A stretch of 64,000 bases of DNA from Puffinus mauretanicus (taxonomy: Eukaryota > Chordata > Aves > Procellariiformes > Procellariidae), in contig JAJKFH010001826.1 in NCBI GenBank assembly GCA_023333565.1, positions 520,112-584,111 of the forward strand, given 5' to 3'. Shown here in pieces: positions 48,401 to 60,900 of this stretch. A program made the position numbers and the translations under genes. The notes under the pieces are model-generated. The model did not search any database and was not told where the DNA came from. It worked only from the letters and a program-made list of their open reading frames with translations. Within the stretch, counting starts at the first letter, position 1. Each line of letters begins with the position of its first letter.

Positions 48401-51400
48401 TGGTCATTTTGGTATAACTGACTCCGGCTAATTCCTCGTCAATGAACATACCAAAAAAGCATAGCACATTCAGCCAAACAAAATGATGCATTCAATTTTA
48501 AAATTTAAGAGAAACATAATCCAATAAAAAACTTCACCATAATTGGTATGCTTTTACAATACAGAGGTGAGTTTGATGTCTTTTCAGACAACTACGTAGT
48601 GCATATATTCCATGCTGGATGTGAGACTTTCCTCATGGTTCAAGGTTTAAAGTCATGCTTTGATTCCCTGAAGACTGGGATCTCATTTATTAATATACCC
48701 AAAGATAGCCTTCACTTCCAATTATTCACACTAAATTAAGGATAATAAAATCTTACACCTCAGCACTGAAATTATTTATTACTGTACAGTGCAGAGGGAT
48801 TTCAAAAAGTGTATGATTGCATTGCATCATGCTAGGTCAATGAGCAAATCAGTACAAAATAGTATAAGATAGTTATTGTAAGCCAAAATGTTTAGGCTTT
48901 AGCACAGAGCTAAGAGAGAAAAAGAAAAATTTGGACACAGCCATCCTCAATCTCACTAGACTGACTAGGACCCAAACATCAGGTATGTATCCATTTTTCT
49001 CCTACACTGTCATCACATAAAATAACGAAAAGCCTTTCTTCAAAAACCATAAAGCACTTGCAACACAACACAATTTTGCCATGTTAAGTACACACCTCCT
49101 TATTAGACAAATCCTGTGTGGATTAAATAATAAGTAATGCTTAACAAGCCAAAAGCTGTTCCCCATCAGATATTAATTTCTGGAAATTCACATACATGGA
49201 ATTCCATTCTGCGTTTCTGTTACAGATATTGTAACTGTCAATAATCTTTTAATTCTCAGCATCCCTTTCTTTGTCAGTCTTACCACCACTTTAAGACAAT
49301 GCTCCTGCCCTATTTGATAGTATTAAAAATATTAAAGAACTACAGACTGCATAAAAATCACGTATGCTCACCCAGATTGACATTTGTAAATTTAGGCACA
49401 CAGAACATGGCTCCACAGCAAGCAGATTTCAGATGTCTACAGGTAAATAACTGATATACAAAGCACACAAGATATCTATATATATTAGCAAGGCCTATTT
49501 TTCAGTCCCTTTTATATGAAGCAAGTTTCTCAATCAGCAGCCTCCAGGATAATTCACCTCACAATATCTCTTCGTTGTTCCCACTTCTAACCAGATAACA
49601 GTGCCTGTGCCACATATTGTTGTCCATACCTTGGGAAGAGGGGTGACCAGAATGAGTCAGAGAGCCCACAGCACACTTCCAGTCAGCACAGAGCCGCACC
49701 CGGATCAACGGCAGCTCAGGGACCAGGTTGCATGAATTATTTTAGCAATAGCAATTGTCTGCTTTTTCAGCATCCTTTTTTCCTTCCTTCAGGAGCAGAC
49801 AGGGAAATTGCTCATGCACACACAAAGGAAACTCCAGCAGAAAATACTGGACCTACAGTGCATGCTCAAATTCATCATACAATTACCTACTGGAGGGAGG
49901 CTGTAGCATATCCCGTACAGCCTCCCAGCAGCACTAGGATGAGCTAGGAAGCCTGCCCATCTGCATAGGTCCTCAGACACACAATGTGTCAAACTTCTAC
50001 CACAGCTGTTTGTGCTTTGGCAGGGAGAGTATTTGGGGAAGACCAAGAAGAGAAAATCTTAACACAAACATAATGGAAAATGCAGCAAAACGAGAGGTGT
50101 GAGTTGTATATCCAAACAAGCTCATCAGTTCTGAAGTCAACATGACGTGAGCTTCGTTGTCTGCCTAATTATACAGAAAAAACTACGACCGAGGGGGTTC
50201 GGTGTCAGGTCAGCAACTTCTGATTCATTTTAGCTCCATATACGACAAATCATTCCAGCCTAATTACAGGATTGATTGTGAATTGAGCAATAACTACACC
50301 ACAGTTTTTATCCAGTCAATGCTGGACTTCAACTAAGCTAGAAGACAACTGCAGAACTATGTCCTTCCTAAAACATAGTAAAAGTTCAACCACACAGAAA
50401 CAGCCAAATGAAGATAGTTTCTGAGTCTCAGAATTTAAGGAAACGTATTTTTTCCTGTTTCTCACAGAAACAATTCCCAAACTATTACAATAAAATGAAA
50501 TAGATTATTTGATTAACCTTTTTTCTATGTCAGCATTTCAAGCAGGTAATGTTCCCATCCAGCACAGGCAGTTCAGCGCTGGACCACTAAATTTAACAGA
50601 CTAGCTCCAGGGCGATGTAGCTCAGCCCTTCTAGAGCCAAGCAAAGGTGTATTGGGAGGCAAGTCAGGAAAGGAGTTGAACAAAGAAGAGGAAGAGTCTC
50701 ATATTTCTCCAGCTGCAGGAATTAAGAGAAATGGCAGCAGAAAGTTGTGGTTACACCAAGACAGGCTCTAGCAGCCAGGTCAGTATCTGTGTGATTTTAA
50801 AAGTGCATGAACCACTGCAGCTATGCAGCACCAAAAATCATCATAAGTATCTGTTTGCTAAAATAATACATGGATTTCTTTCACACCAAAGCCATGTGTT
50901 GCAGCAGCAACACTATAGTGTTGCAGCAGTGTTGCTCATGCCAATAAAAGTAGCTTAATTCTCGTAAACACATGGATTGGTGGAAGGAAACTTTTACATT
51001 ATTTATCCATTCCCCAATCAAAAGGGATGGAAAGATTGCCTAGGACATACAATGGCAGACTACCGTGCATTTCTACAGGTACCAGTGTGCATTTGTCTCT
51101 TGCTTTCCCATGTGTGACAAATTCTCGGTTTCTTCAACGGTAAGGCCATCTTGGATTTGATCTCACCTTTGGCAGGACACAGACATTACTGTAAAGTTGT
51201 AAAATCAGAATCTGTTTAGACATGCATTATATTGCAGCATCTAACAGGAAGCCTTTGCCTTTCACTGCTCAGTTCATCTCAAACTCAGGATCAATTCCTT
51301 TGCGTATTTTGATCAGGGGTGACATCTTCAAAGAGCAAAGCAAACTTAGAAATTTTGGGATTTCACTTAATTTTGGGTATTCACTTAATACAAGAATGAA

Positions 51401-52396
51401 ATGCAGTCAGCCTGAAAAAATGCCTCATCATAGGCAGACATCTTAGAAAGGTTCTTAAAGGGCTATTTTCCCCACTTGCCACAGCAATACTGTAGTGCTT
51501 GCAATTGCTAACTTTTCTACTAGGATGAAAGCAAGAAAAGGATCCTTTTCAAATTAATAGGGTGTCAGCAAGCCCTAAGATCAACATTTATTTCTTTAAT
51601 ACTATGCTCATCAGCAGTAAAGAAAGGCACACGTCTTCTCTCCCCGGCATCCTCAGCATCCCTGTGAGGGTTAAGATTCCAGGTAGTTTAGAAAAACAGT
51701 TCACTCAAGGTACTTTTGCTTGGCCAAAGGTCAGTAGTCCATTTAGTCATGTGCTCTCTTCTAAGTACCTGCTGTAAAAGAGATACATGGGCTCAGAAAT
51801 CTCCTGCAGATTTTACTGAGTGCTGGTGCAACTCCCCCAGGGTTTCTGAAAGCATAATGGAGGCTGCTCTGTCTGCTGACAAGCACAGTAAAAAGAAATA
51901 TATAATAGGTAATACAAGATTCAATATTATTTCTTGTGCACATCACACTACATTACAGATATTTTTTTCTGAAGGAGAGGTCACTAGAAAATAGGCTAGG
52001 ACTCTTAAAAAAAATGTGCATTTTATTCTTTTTTGCAAAGCAGTTTGGAAGTGGAGCACTAGTTTTGCCAAAAGCAATTGCTGTGCATTAATATTAAACA
52101 TGATCTAATGAAGGCAGAAGTCGTTTTGGGAAAACATTAAGAACAGCACAAGCATCTCCTGAATTATAAGTTTATGGCTGAGAGAAACAGTACAATGAAA
52201 ATACAGGCATTTCTCCTGTCGAGGTTTTGTTCCATGACCTGGAAAAGGGGAAAAGGACAGGGAAAAGAGGAAAAACAACAGTCCCTCATGGAAAGTATAC
52301 TTCAACACAACCCACCCTCAAGAAAACCCACAAACCAAAACTGTGGTCTTTATTGTAATTAACAGGAAAGCCACAAAGCTGGAATAAAATGTAAGT

Positions 52397-52418
52397 GGGG
52401 GGGGAGGAGAGGGGGGGG
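52397..52418 (+). repeat. Double G8 tract, possible G-quadruplex
   Basis: Two runs of eight G (52,397-52,404 and 52,411-52,418) are separated by AGGAGA. Each run can supply two G3 tracts, enough for an intramolecular quadruplex on the + (template) strand. Confidence 0.6.
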
Positions 52419-55400
52419 AGGAAGAAAACTGTTTCCATACATAAAAACAAAAGTATCAGTCCAAATAAGTGCAGCATTTGGTGCAGTTCAAAATGCTCCT
52501 TTCCTTCTGGCATATATATGAAGGATGCACCAATTAGGGAACATGTGAATCATCTGATCGACGTACAAGACAGAACAAAGTAAAAAATGGGCATCATTCC
52601 CAAAGTCCTTAAAAGGGCATTTCTTAACATTTGTCTGGGTGGCTAGAATAACAAACTAATCTTCTCTACTGAAAGTCAGACTGCCCCAACAGGGCACGAA
52701 AAGACCTCAACTGTGCAGCTCATAACTAGCAAAAGCAGATTCACATTAAAAAAAAATTGTTGATGCTCTTGCTGTAAATCTGTCTCTATTTACATGTTGC
52801 AGCCTGCACCTTGTGTCATCCTTCAAGGCCTTATACAAATAAACATAAGGAGGCATTTTTGAGAGTGCATTGACCCAAGGTACCTGACAGTGAGTGCTTG
52901 GAATCACATCCTTGCCAGCTGGCGGCAACAGAAAATGTAATGATTCAGCAGTTTAATGGATCTTGAGTTTGGCAACAGTCCCCTTGTAAACATCTCTGGG
53001 GAAATAAAATAATACAGGCCCAAGACTCTGGCAGGTTCTATAATTGTTTGCTTCTGGCACAAATCCAGGCACAGCACAAGCTCTAACTTAAGGCAAATAT
53101 GGCTGTACAACGCTCTGACTCTCCAAGCAGCCTCTATTCAAAGCCCAAGGGTAGAATTAACTTATAGCTTGTCTGACGGGGAGACAAAGATACCAGGAAA
53201 GCATTCAGCTGAAAAAAAGTCCTTAAATATTAAACTGCCTAAATCAATAGTGCTCAGTTTCACAGGAAAAGTCCTTTCTCTCGACTTTTTTTTTTCAACC
53301 ACAGAAGAGGAGGTGAAGTTTGTTCGAAGTTGAAATATGGCAGGTTATAAACATCTGCCTTTGTTATTAAAATAAAAAAAAATTGCTAACAAACTGTGAG
53401 AAAAAAGAAGTTTGAAAAGGAGGCAACAAAGGAAGCTGTCACAGCCACTATGCGATAATTTTCTATTATCTTACAAGTCTTCTAGCAAAATACTCACTGG
53501 AAAGCCAGAAAATGAAAGATGAGTTCCCAGCTCAGAGACTCAGATGTTAGGATCTCTCAGCTCTTTTATGAAAATAAAATCCTGATTCTTAGCACTTTGA
53601 CTTCCACTTTGGCCTTCTGTTCTGAACTTCCCCCGAAATTTATACATACTAACAATACATAGATTTACATTGGAAGTAACATAACAAAGTGGGAAAAACC
53701 CAGTAGGACCTTTTCGTTGGCTCTACGCCCATGCAGTGCCACCAGAGAGAGGGGCCGCCCCGCGAGCCTCTACACGCGCATTCAATGAAGCAGCCACCCC
53801 TCCTTCCACAACATGGTGTGTGGTCCCTTTATTTCCTATGCTCACAAGTGAGATGAATTTTAAAAGCTATACTTCATGGGCAAGGACTTTGACAAAAGGC
53901 CACAATATATACAGAGAAAAACAAAAGCGAGACTTGGGTAGGTTGTATTTCATCTTTTGTTTTCAGACTGCTTGTAGTTTGATCTGCCATCTACATATAT
54001 TTATATCTAGGAATTTTTTTTTTACTTATCAAAAACAGTAATGGCATTCACTGACTTTTCTGAATTTCCAATGGAAGGTTCTTAAGTACCGAAAACCTTT
54101 TCTATTTTAGAGATCCACAAGAGGAACTCATGGTATTGCTTAGCCTTCTATAAGTACAAACTGCATCGCTGGGAGAAACAAAAAAGTATCAAGTCACAAG
54201 TGCAGCTGTGTTTTGTTGTTTAGGCTTTGTCAATCACTTCTCATACCATGCAAGAGAAGGTATGCGGGGACTCCTATATCCACTAAGTTCCTCAAACAGG
54301 CGCTATCAAAGACAACAATTAAAATGAAGTTACTCACCTTTAAAAAAATTTTAGCTACTATCTCCCTCAAAACTGGAAGTGTTATCTCTAATGCAAACAC
54401 TTCCAATATTTCTCTAGTAAAAGCACTTTCTTTTAATTTGGATACAGACTAGAGAGCCAAAACATGCAGACACTTACAACCATGTATAGCACTTGAACAT
54501 GTTCTTGTTCATTATTCAGAGCACTGCCTCCCGACTCTCTCCACCACCAAACAGGTATCCTGAGAGATCCCCAAAAGCCTTTTTTCGTTCTGCCTCCAAA
54601 ATCAATTGTTATGCTTGGTCATTTGCCTAGATTCCTGGATAGCTACTCAACAGAAATTTGGAGCTTACAAGAATATTTCATGGCAGGTTTACTAGAGCAT
54701 ATTAGCATGGAAAGATACTAAAAGAGCAGGCTGAATGCTGTGTTGCTGTTAAAGCTTCTTCTATGGAAACATAAAAAAAAATAAAAATGACCTTTTGTAA
54801 TTTCTCATAACATGTTCATCACATTAGTTATCACAGTGATAAGTACAATGACAAGCCAAGACTCCAGTAGCTTCTGAAATCTAAGTGTAGGCAAGTTTTC
54901 ATAATCCTCATTGAACATGCATTAATTTCTTAAAAGGGCATTTAACATTTGCACATCAATTAAAACCTTTAAAATTTATTAAACACTACTAAAATTCAGT
55001 AAATAACTTAAAAGCAGCAATCAGTTCTCTTCAGCCCCAGTTTTATTTCCAGTTCTGCTGCAGCAAATAAACTGAGGAAACTAATACGAACGATGAACTA
55101 TGAAGACAGAAATGAAAATACTTCAGAGGGTTGAAGCCCCATCCTTTGTACTCTACTGGGCATACGATACAAAAGAAAAGGAGAGCGCAATGAAGATTTG
55201 GTTACAGCGTTTTTGAACAGTAAAAGTTTCACATCATGCCGTTAAAGCATCACTCTATAAAAAGGTACCGCCATCGGGAGAAGCTTTAACGTGTAAATAT
55301 TAGATTCCAATCCATATTGTTGTCCACGGGCAGGCAGAGCCGAACTGGCGGCACTGCACAGCCCCTGGAATCGACAAACTGCACAGCTTTTCCAGCTACC

Positions 55401-55666
55401 CAGCTGGTGTGTCGACAGCTCCATTTAATATTCTTGTCTAGTGATACAGCAAAGACCTCTCATGCCTATTTTTAAATGCACATTTTTAATATTCAATATA
55501 ATGTTACTCTTTAACAAACTCTTTACTCCCTGCTTCTTTTATGAAGCTTCCCGTGGTCTTTAAAGGGATTGTTAACCAAAGAATGGATCACACTCTTTCT
55601 GCATGAGCAGATTCAGAAACACTCCATTAAACCTTTCAGTATTTAATATAAAGAGTAATCTCTCAC

Positions 55667-55830
55667 CTCTGAGGAGATAAGCCAGTTGCTGAGTGATTAA
55701 CTCTGGTGCCTCTTGAAGAATCTCTTTTACTACTAAAGAGGAAGAAGATGCTTGTAACTCCAGGCTGCCGTCACATTGCTCATCTGGATTGATGACTTTG
55801 ACAACAGCCGATTCCAAACTTTTATCCTCA
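55667..55830 (-). CDS. PRUNE2: PRUNE2 exon 4: DHH to DHHA2 linker region
   Basis: The exon encodes SEDKSLESAVVKVINPDEQ, then an acidic/serine stretch (ELQASSSS), then LVVKEILQEAPELITQQLA and YLLRG. The acceptor is GATAG and the donor is GTGAGA. It enters in phase 2 (ACAAG from exon 3 plus T gives Thr-Ser) and leaves in phase 1. It corresponds to the PRUNE1 segment between the DHH motif and the buried helix before the last metal-binding Asp, where PRUNE1 has TERILQGAPEILD and AALLHG. The SerSerSer insertion is a PRUNE2 trait. No disruption is seen. Confidence 0.94.
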
Positions 55831-57165
55831 CTATCAAGCAAATTTAAAAATTATATATATTTTTCTTTCTAGCTGATTAGACAACCCAGTAAAACAGTGC
55901 AAAAATTTTTTTTTTAACTCTGGACTATAACACTATTGTTATTGCTACTTGAAGTCTGTTATAAAGCCAAAGAATGTCACAATGAAGTCCTAAAACTGTA
56001 ATTTTTTTAATAAAGTGTTCACAGTGGTTTTATTGCTTGACACATCACTAAGTACTAAGACTTAAATGTTTACATTTCCATTATCAAAATTGTTAAAAAT
56101 TAATAATTTGAAAAAAATATTTCTACATGCACTGAAAACATCACTCTTCATATAGGGGAGATTTGGGATTTTGCCCATTGAATATTTTGAAAGTCTTACA
56201 AAAGATTTTTTTTTTGCATTTAGACACTTTAAGTTTCTGCTTAAAATAGCAATAACAAAGCTAAACTATATTTAATAATATAAAATGCTGATTATAATCC
56301 TTTAGAAGGAAGAAACACAGGAAGGGACAATAATAAACAAAAAGCGAATCTTATGGATAATTTTTACTTTCAAAAAGTGAATGATGTACTGAGCTGACTG
56401 CAGTTAAAGAATCAATAGCTATGAGATTTATGCGTATTTCTCATTTCAGATTTCCCTACTTTTACTCTAATCTACAAACCCCTCAGAGTAGATGGGGCCA
56501 TAGCACAACAGGATGTTTCTTATCTTAAATGAAGTTCTAAAGAGCGTTGGAAGTAAACAGCATCCTTCACTCTGGGCAAGACAGGCAGACCACTATAAAG
56601 AGGCTCCCTGTAAAAGATTCACTATGGGCTTGTAAATATTCCCTCTTAAGGATGGGTATGTGGGCTATGTCTTCCACAGAGCAACTCTGAGCCTCTGGCA
56701 CTGAGGACATTTTGAGAAAAATGCTGTTGTTTGTAAGGACTGCAATAATCTAGCAGCCATCCTAACAGCGCATACGCAAGCGTGCTGGCCATCTCCAAAT
56801 CAATGTGAGAGTCTTCATGCCTTTATAGTGAAAGCTAACAAAGAAGCAGGAGAAAAATCTGATCTTTTATTTACTGCTCACAGGAAACTTCCAGACTATT
56901 TAAACCAAATTAAAATATCTAATCTAAGCTGTGAAAATACAAGATCCTTGAAAAAGGGAGTTCCATTAAAAGTGATGGAAAACTGACTATTTAGTTTGTT
57001 ACATTTATTGGACATAATGGGAGACAAAATATATTTTAAATTCCTTTTTTTTTTCGCCTGTGTTAACATAGCAATACCAATATTAATGCAAAAAAAATGT
57101 AAAACATAATTTTTAAAACAGCTCAAACCCGCATAAGCCATCTTGTTGTACACACAATGCAATAC
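55831..57165 (-). other. PRUNE2 intron 3
   Basis: A 1,335-bp GT-AG intron, AT-rich, with short A and T runs. Nothing else was recognised. Confidence 0.88.
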
Positions 57166-57368
57166 CTTGTCAGCATGTTGCTGTTTACAAGTGTTAAAGA
57201 CAATTTCCCTTCAGCATTCAGCTGGTGCAAATTGATTTCATCTCGGAAGATATGGAATGACTCCGGGATATTCAGCTCCTCCAATATAAATCTTGTCTCT
57301 GTGAAGTAGCTAAAATCTCTTCTTGGTATGTTCAACACGGGTAAGCAAAGAACGTCAGGAGGACTGAC
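57166..57368 (-). CDS. PRUNE2: PRUNE2 exon 3: DHH domain, degenerate DHH motif
   Basis: The exon encodes 67 residues plus two bases, from VSPPDVLCLPVLNIPRRDF through FTETRFILEELNIPESFHIF and RDEINLHQL to LVNSNMLT. The acceptor is ATTACAG and the donor GTATTG, leaving phase 2. This is the core of the prune DHH domain: PRUNE1 has matching VLNI, IPESILIFRDEIDLH and LILVDHH segments. The DHH triad is the diagnostic metal-binding motif of the superfamily. Here it reads Asn-Ser-Asn (57,177-57,185). Human PRUNE2, from memory, has GSS there. I infer that the phosphoesterase activity known for PRUNE1 is lost or changed. Confidence 0.94.
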
Positions 57369-57834
57369 CTGTAATGTAGGTGTACATTTGTCAGAGTTGC
57401 ATAAAGTAAGACCTGTTTTTTATTAGGAAGATGTTTTAATAGAGTGAGCAATTAGAAACAGTCTGAATTTTCTGTTTGTTTTTTTCCCCTTTTACTTCAT
57501 TTTTTAAAAAACATCTTTTGCTTTTTTCCTTGTTCTTCTGTCTCTGTTTGCCTCCTACAGAATCACCGGGAAAACTAGGAAGAAAAAAGGAGAAAGCATG
57601 ATGTACAGGGGTGATATTTTGCTGCTATTGAATAAGCCACCTAATACCCACTCATTAATTTTTGTATGGAAAGAAATGTAGATTTTTTCTATTTAAAAAC
57701 CTCACCTCTGATTATAACAAATTCATTGTCCAGAATAATATTTTTACAGTATGTTTTAATTGACTTAACAATAAGATGTCTGTAACAACCTGGAACAAAT
57801 GAGTTAAGACCACTCGGTCCATTTTTTCCCTTAC
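57369..57834 (-). other. PRUNE2 intron 2
   Basis: A 466-bp GT-AG intron between exons 2 and 3. It contains a T-rich low-complexity stretch on the + strand (about 57,475-57,540). No other element is visible. Confidence 0.9.
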
Positions 57835-57939
57835 CTTGTCTAGAAAGTAGGCATAGGCCAGAGTAGAAATGAGCGAATCCAAATCACAGGATTTATTCCC
57901 AAGAACAACATGGACTTTCTCCAGGCGTTTGCTCCTGTT
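57835..57939 (-). CDS. PRUNE2: PRUNE2 exon 2: prune DHH-domain motif I
   Basis: The exon encodes 35 residues starting NRSKRLEK and ending YFLDK. Its acceptor is TTACAG and its donor GTAAGG. The segment VVLGNKSCDLDSLIS is motif I of the DHH phosphoesterase superfamily; PRUNE1 has VVLGNEACDLDS at the same place. The two Asp of DLDS, which bind metal in active members (D28 and D30 of human PRUNE1), are retained. The exon begins and ends in phase 0, as in human PRUNE2, where a 12-residue first exon precedes it. An in-frame ATG nine codons upstream lies before the splice acceptor and is not the start. The 466-bp intron to exon 3 is one of the two shortest in the window. Confidence 0.95.
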
Positions 57940-60900
57940 CTGTAAGACATTAGAAGACAATTGCAATGAGTGACAATGATGAGAAAAAACAAAGCCCAGT
58001 CACCAAGACACTTCAAAAGACAAGTTAAGTACCAGGCGTTGTCCTCAGTTGTCACACTTTTCGCCATTGGCTGAAGGAATGCACTTACTGTGGGATCAGA
58101 CATGTCTCCTTGGCTTCATAGCTCCCAAGAAAGGCAAGAAATCTGGCTTTCATCAGAGACCCCAGTTTAGAACCCAAACAAGATCTAACCTGACAGAAGT
58201 CCCTCTAGCAGCAAAGTAACAGATAAGCAGCTTCATGTACATGTGGAAAAAGCTTCTGAAAACACCTCACAAATCTAATAAGAAAAGCAGTGCCAAATAG
58301 CATGGAAATACACACAGCAAACTATACATAGCAAGTTGTCATTTTAATTTTCCCTTTTCTCTTCGCTCCACTGAAATCAGTAACTAGATAAAGTGGCTTT
58401 CACCCTGACTCTTCAGAAGCTGACCGTGCCCGGTGAAGCACTGAGGTCTTTGAGTCATTCTCACTTGCAAAGGGAACCGAGTCTGTTCTGTATTTAATAA
58501 AATTAGGAGCCTTCCAAACATGAGGAAAAGAAAAGACAGACCAACTGTGTGAAAGCAAAATATTGCAGGGAAGTGTCTACCTTTTTCATAATTGCACACA
58601 CAAAATGTAAGGTGATGTTTTTCTCTTGTGCACATCATTAATGTTAAGCTAGCTGCACAGAAACATTCCAGTTTATTTTCTTTTAATGAGCTATGCTTCT
58701 TAATTTGAGAAACACATCTGACTGACACTAAGGTAGATGTTTAAGAACCAAATATATGCAATTAGACACTTTTGTTGTTGTTGTCGTATACAGGCTGATG
58801 TACTTTTTGTTATTTTGAATTAGGATTCTGGATATAAAATAAAATTTTAATCTCTCAACAGAAGTATATAATTAGTATATTATCCTCAATAATTATAAAT
58901 GTGCAATTTTTTTCAACTAACCTTTTTTCTCTGTGTCTAATCTTACCTCTATCTGGATATAAGGAAGAAACTTAGTTCTCTTTGCCTTATATGGAACACA
59001 GCCATCAAAACACCTTTGGGTAATAAAACCAGGACACCTATTCTCCATTCGCTGTGTATTGGGAAAGACGGACAGCTTTCTGTAGAGTACAGTGACTGGA
59101 ACAGATATGTTAACTTAAGCTGGAGACCTTCACCAGCAATAAACTGTCTCCATTTTCCTCTTTTCAATATATTTTTTGCCATATTGTTCTTCTGCAGCAT
59201 ACATTTCTGATTGATCTGCCACCCTAAAGAATGAAAATAAAGTTCATGAGCTCATCCTTTTTTAGTACTATTCAGTGTATAGAAGCCTTTTGCTTTAGTT
59301 CATCATAACTGCATAGCAAATGACTCAACCCTGAAAAAGAAGGAAACTGAATGAACTGATAAATTGATTATTAAATCTACAAAGTCACCCACCTCTAGGT
59401 GGGTGCAAACAACAATATAAAAAATTCCAAGCCATCTGATGCTGTTCTATATCTACATATTCTGTACCTATAAAACAATTTGCTTCCTGTTGCTCATATT
59501 CCACAAAACCCTATCCCATATAGAACTAGCAAGGATCCCCAACAGTCATCTGAGTTTCAGTGATGAATGTCAGACCTATTCATGTCATCAGGTACATGAG
59601 TTTTCTTTTGAAAAATTAAGAAATTTTTTGTGTTGTCTTTAGAATTCATTCTCTCGGGACTAATATCTGCCCATGTTAGCAGATCTAGCCTTGTTACACA
59701 GGCATATTGCAGTTCTAAAATCTGTAGAAAATCATGTGGGAAGAGAACTACCAAAGATGGAAAACCCTCTTTGTCTTAACAGCTGTTTAAAAGGAAATGA
59801 AGAATTCACATTTAAAAAAAAAAAAAAAACAAACAACGCAACATCTTTCACTCATTTGTATGTGCCATCATGCTCCACTTCTTTATCACATCTTCAGGAA
59901 TGGAGACAGAATTATTACACAAAAATTGAAAAATTCCAAGGCTGAAAGTTTCTGAACGCTACACTTGACTTCTGAAGACATGAAAAAAGCACGGCTATAA
60001 AGAGCAGAATACAAAGAGAACACAGAGGAGCAAGAAAGCTCTGGGGACCATCTCTTTGTAATCCAAGCAGGTCAACTAGCCATCTGAGGACTGATTTTTT
60101 AACTCCAGTGCACCAGAATTTCATCAACACATATGAGCCAGAACAGACTGTGGAAGGACCGGCCACCTCCTTGGACTGTTCTCGAGAGCTTAACAAGAAC
60201 TCCGAAATGGAGCTTATTAAGCTGGGTTTTTAATATGACAGTAAGCAGACTAACAGTGAGAGGGTGTATTTCTTGGTCAGGCTGTTAACATACTACCCCT
60301 CCAAATGACTACTGGTTTCTTCCAGAATATTTCTGCCTAAGACAAGCATGCAGTCAAGGTAACCTACTAGCTACTGCCAACTCTTTCGCAAAGGAAAGGG
60401 AATGAAAAACAAATTTCTGAAAGTGTTCGGGCATTTCTGTTGCACGCTGCCTTTCTCTGGTGACTCCAGAGAGGATATATTTTTATTTCATCCACTACAA
60501 TTGGTAATTTTTATGACTCTACCTCTCCCTGAGTAAGAATCTGTTCATTTGCACACAACTACCCCATTTCACTCCCTAATCTCTCATTTGTGACTTTTAG
60601 CGAAGTGTTTTTGTGATGGGGTTTTTCTAATAAAATATGACAGCTATTCTACTAATGTTAAAATACAAAGTCAACCTGTAAGCTGTCTTAATAATTAATT
60701 CAAGTTTCTATTTCACAGATTTCAAGGCCAAAACTGGCCAGAACAAACAGCAAAGAGAGTCTGTGTTTTACATTCTGATGATGTAAGACACACTGACGAG
60801 ACAAAAAAGAAGAATCTCTTTCATTAAAAAAAGTGTGAAAGCATGATTTTTGAAGAGGTACCTTCCAATACCAAATCATGTATTACCAAACTACTTACTA

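Larger units (their letters stand above)
47814..55666 (-). other. PRUNE2 intron 4
   Basis: A 7,853-bp GT-AG intron. It holds a CR1 fragment (about 48,215-48,400), a G-rich tract (52,397-52,418) and a small CpG-containing patch near 53,700-53,790. The open frames in it are short and unlike known proteins. Confidence 0.8.
1..57939 (-). other. PRUNE2: PRUNE2 gene locus, exons 2 to 9 (partial at both ends)
   Basis: Eight exons on the minus strand join in frame into one prune-homolog-2 reading frame of 8,135 coding bases (105+203+164+153+95+159+6520+736). Every junction inside the window is GT-AG and the phases (0,2,1,1,0,0,1) agree from exon to exon. Known of the family: vertebrate PRUNE2 joins a prune-type DHH phosphoesterase head, a long disordered middle and a C-terminal BCH domain. 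It is cytoplasmic, enriched in nervous tissue, and linked to apoptosis and to RhoA/Lbc signalling through the BCH domain. Missing here are the first coding exon (about 12 residues in human) with its promoter, beyond the right edge, and the BCH exons with the 3' UTR, beyond the left edge. No frameshift or in-frame stop was seen, so the gene looks intact. Introns are about 0.45 (intron 8), 1.0 (7), 36.1 (6), 2.6 (5), 7.9 (4), 1.3 (3) and 0.47 kb (2). Confidence 0.95.

Noticed and set aside
57940..57966. An ATG in frame upstream of exon 2 as the PRUNE2 start codon
   Set aside because: It is followed by a pyrimidine tract and CTTACAG acceptor. Human PRUNE2 has a separate short first exon joined at this point in phase 0.
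58773..58786. TTG trinucleotide run as a microsatellite
   Set aside because: Only about four units long, within chance expectation for AT-rich intron.
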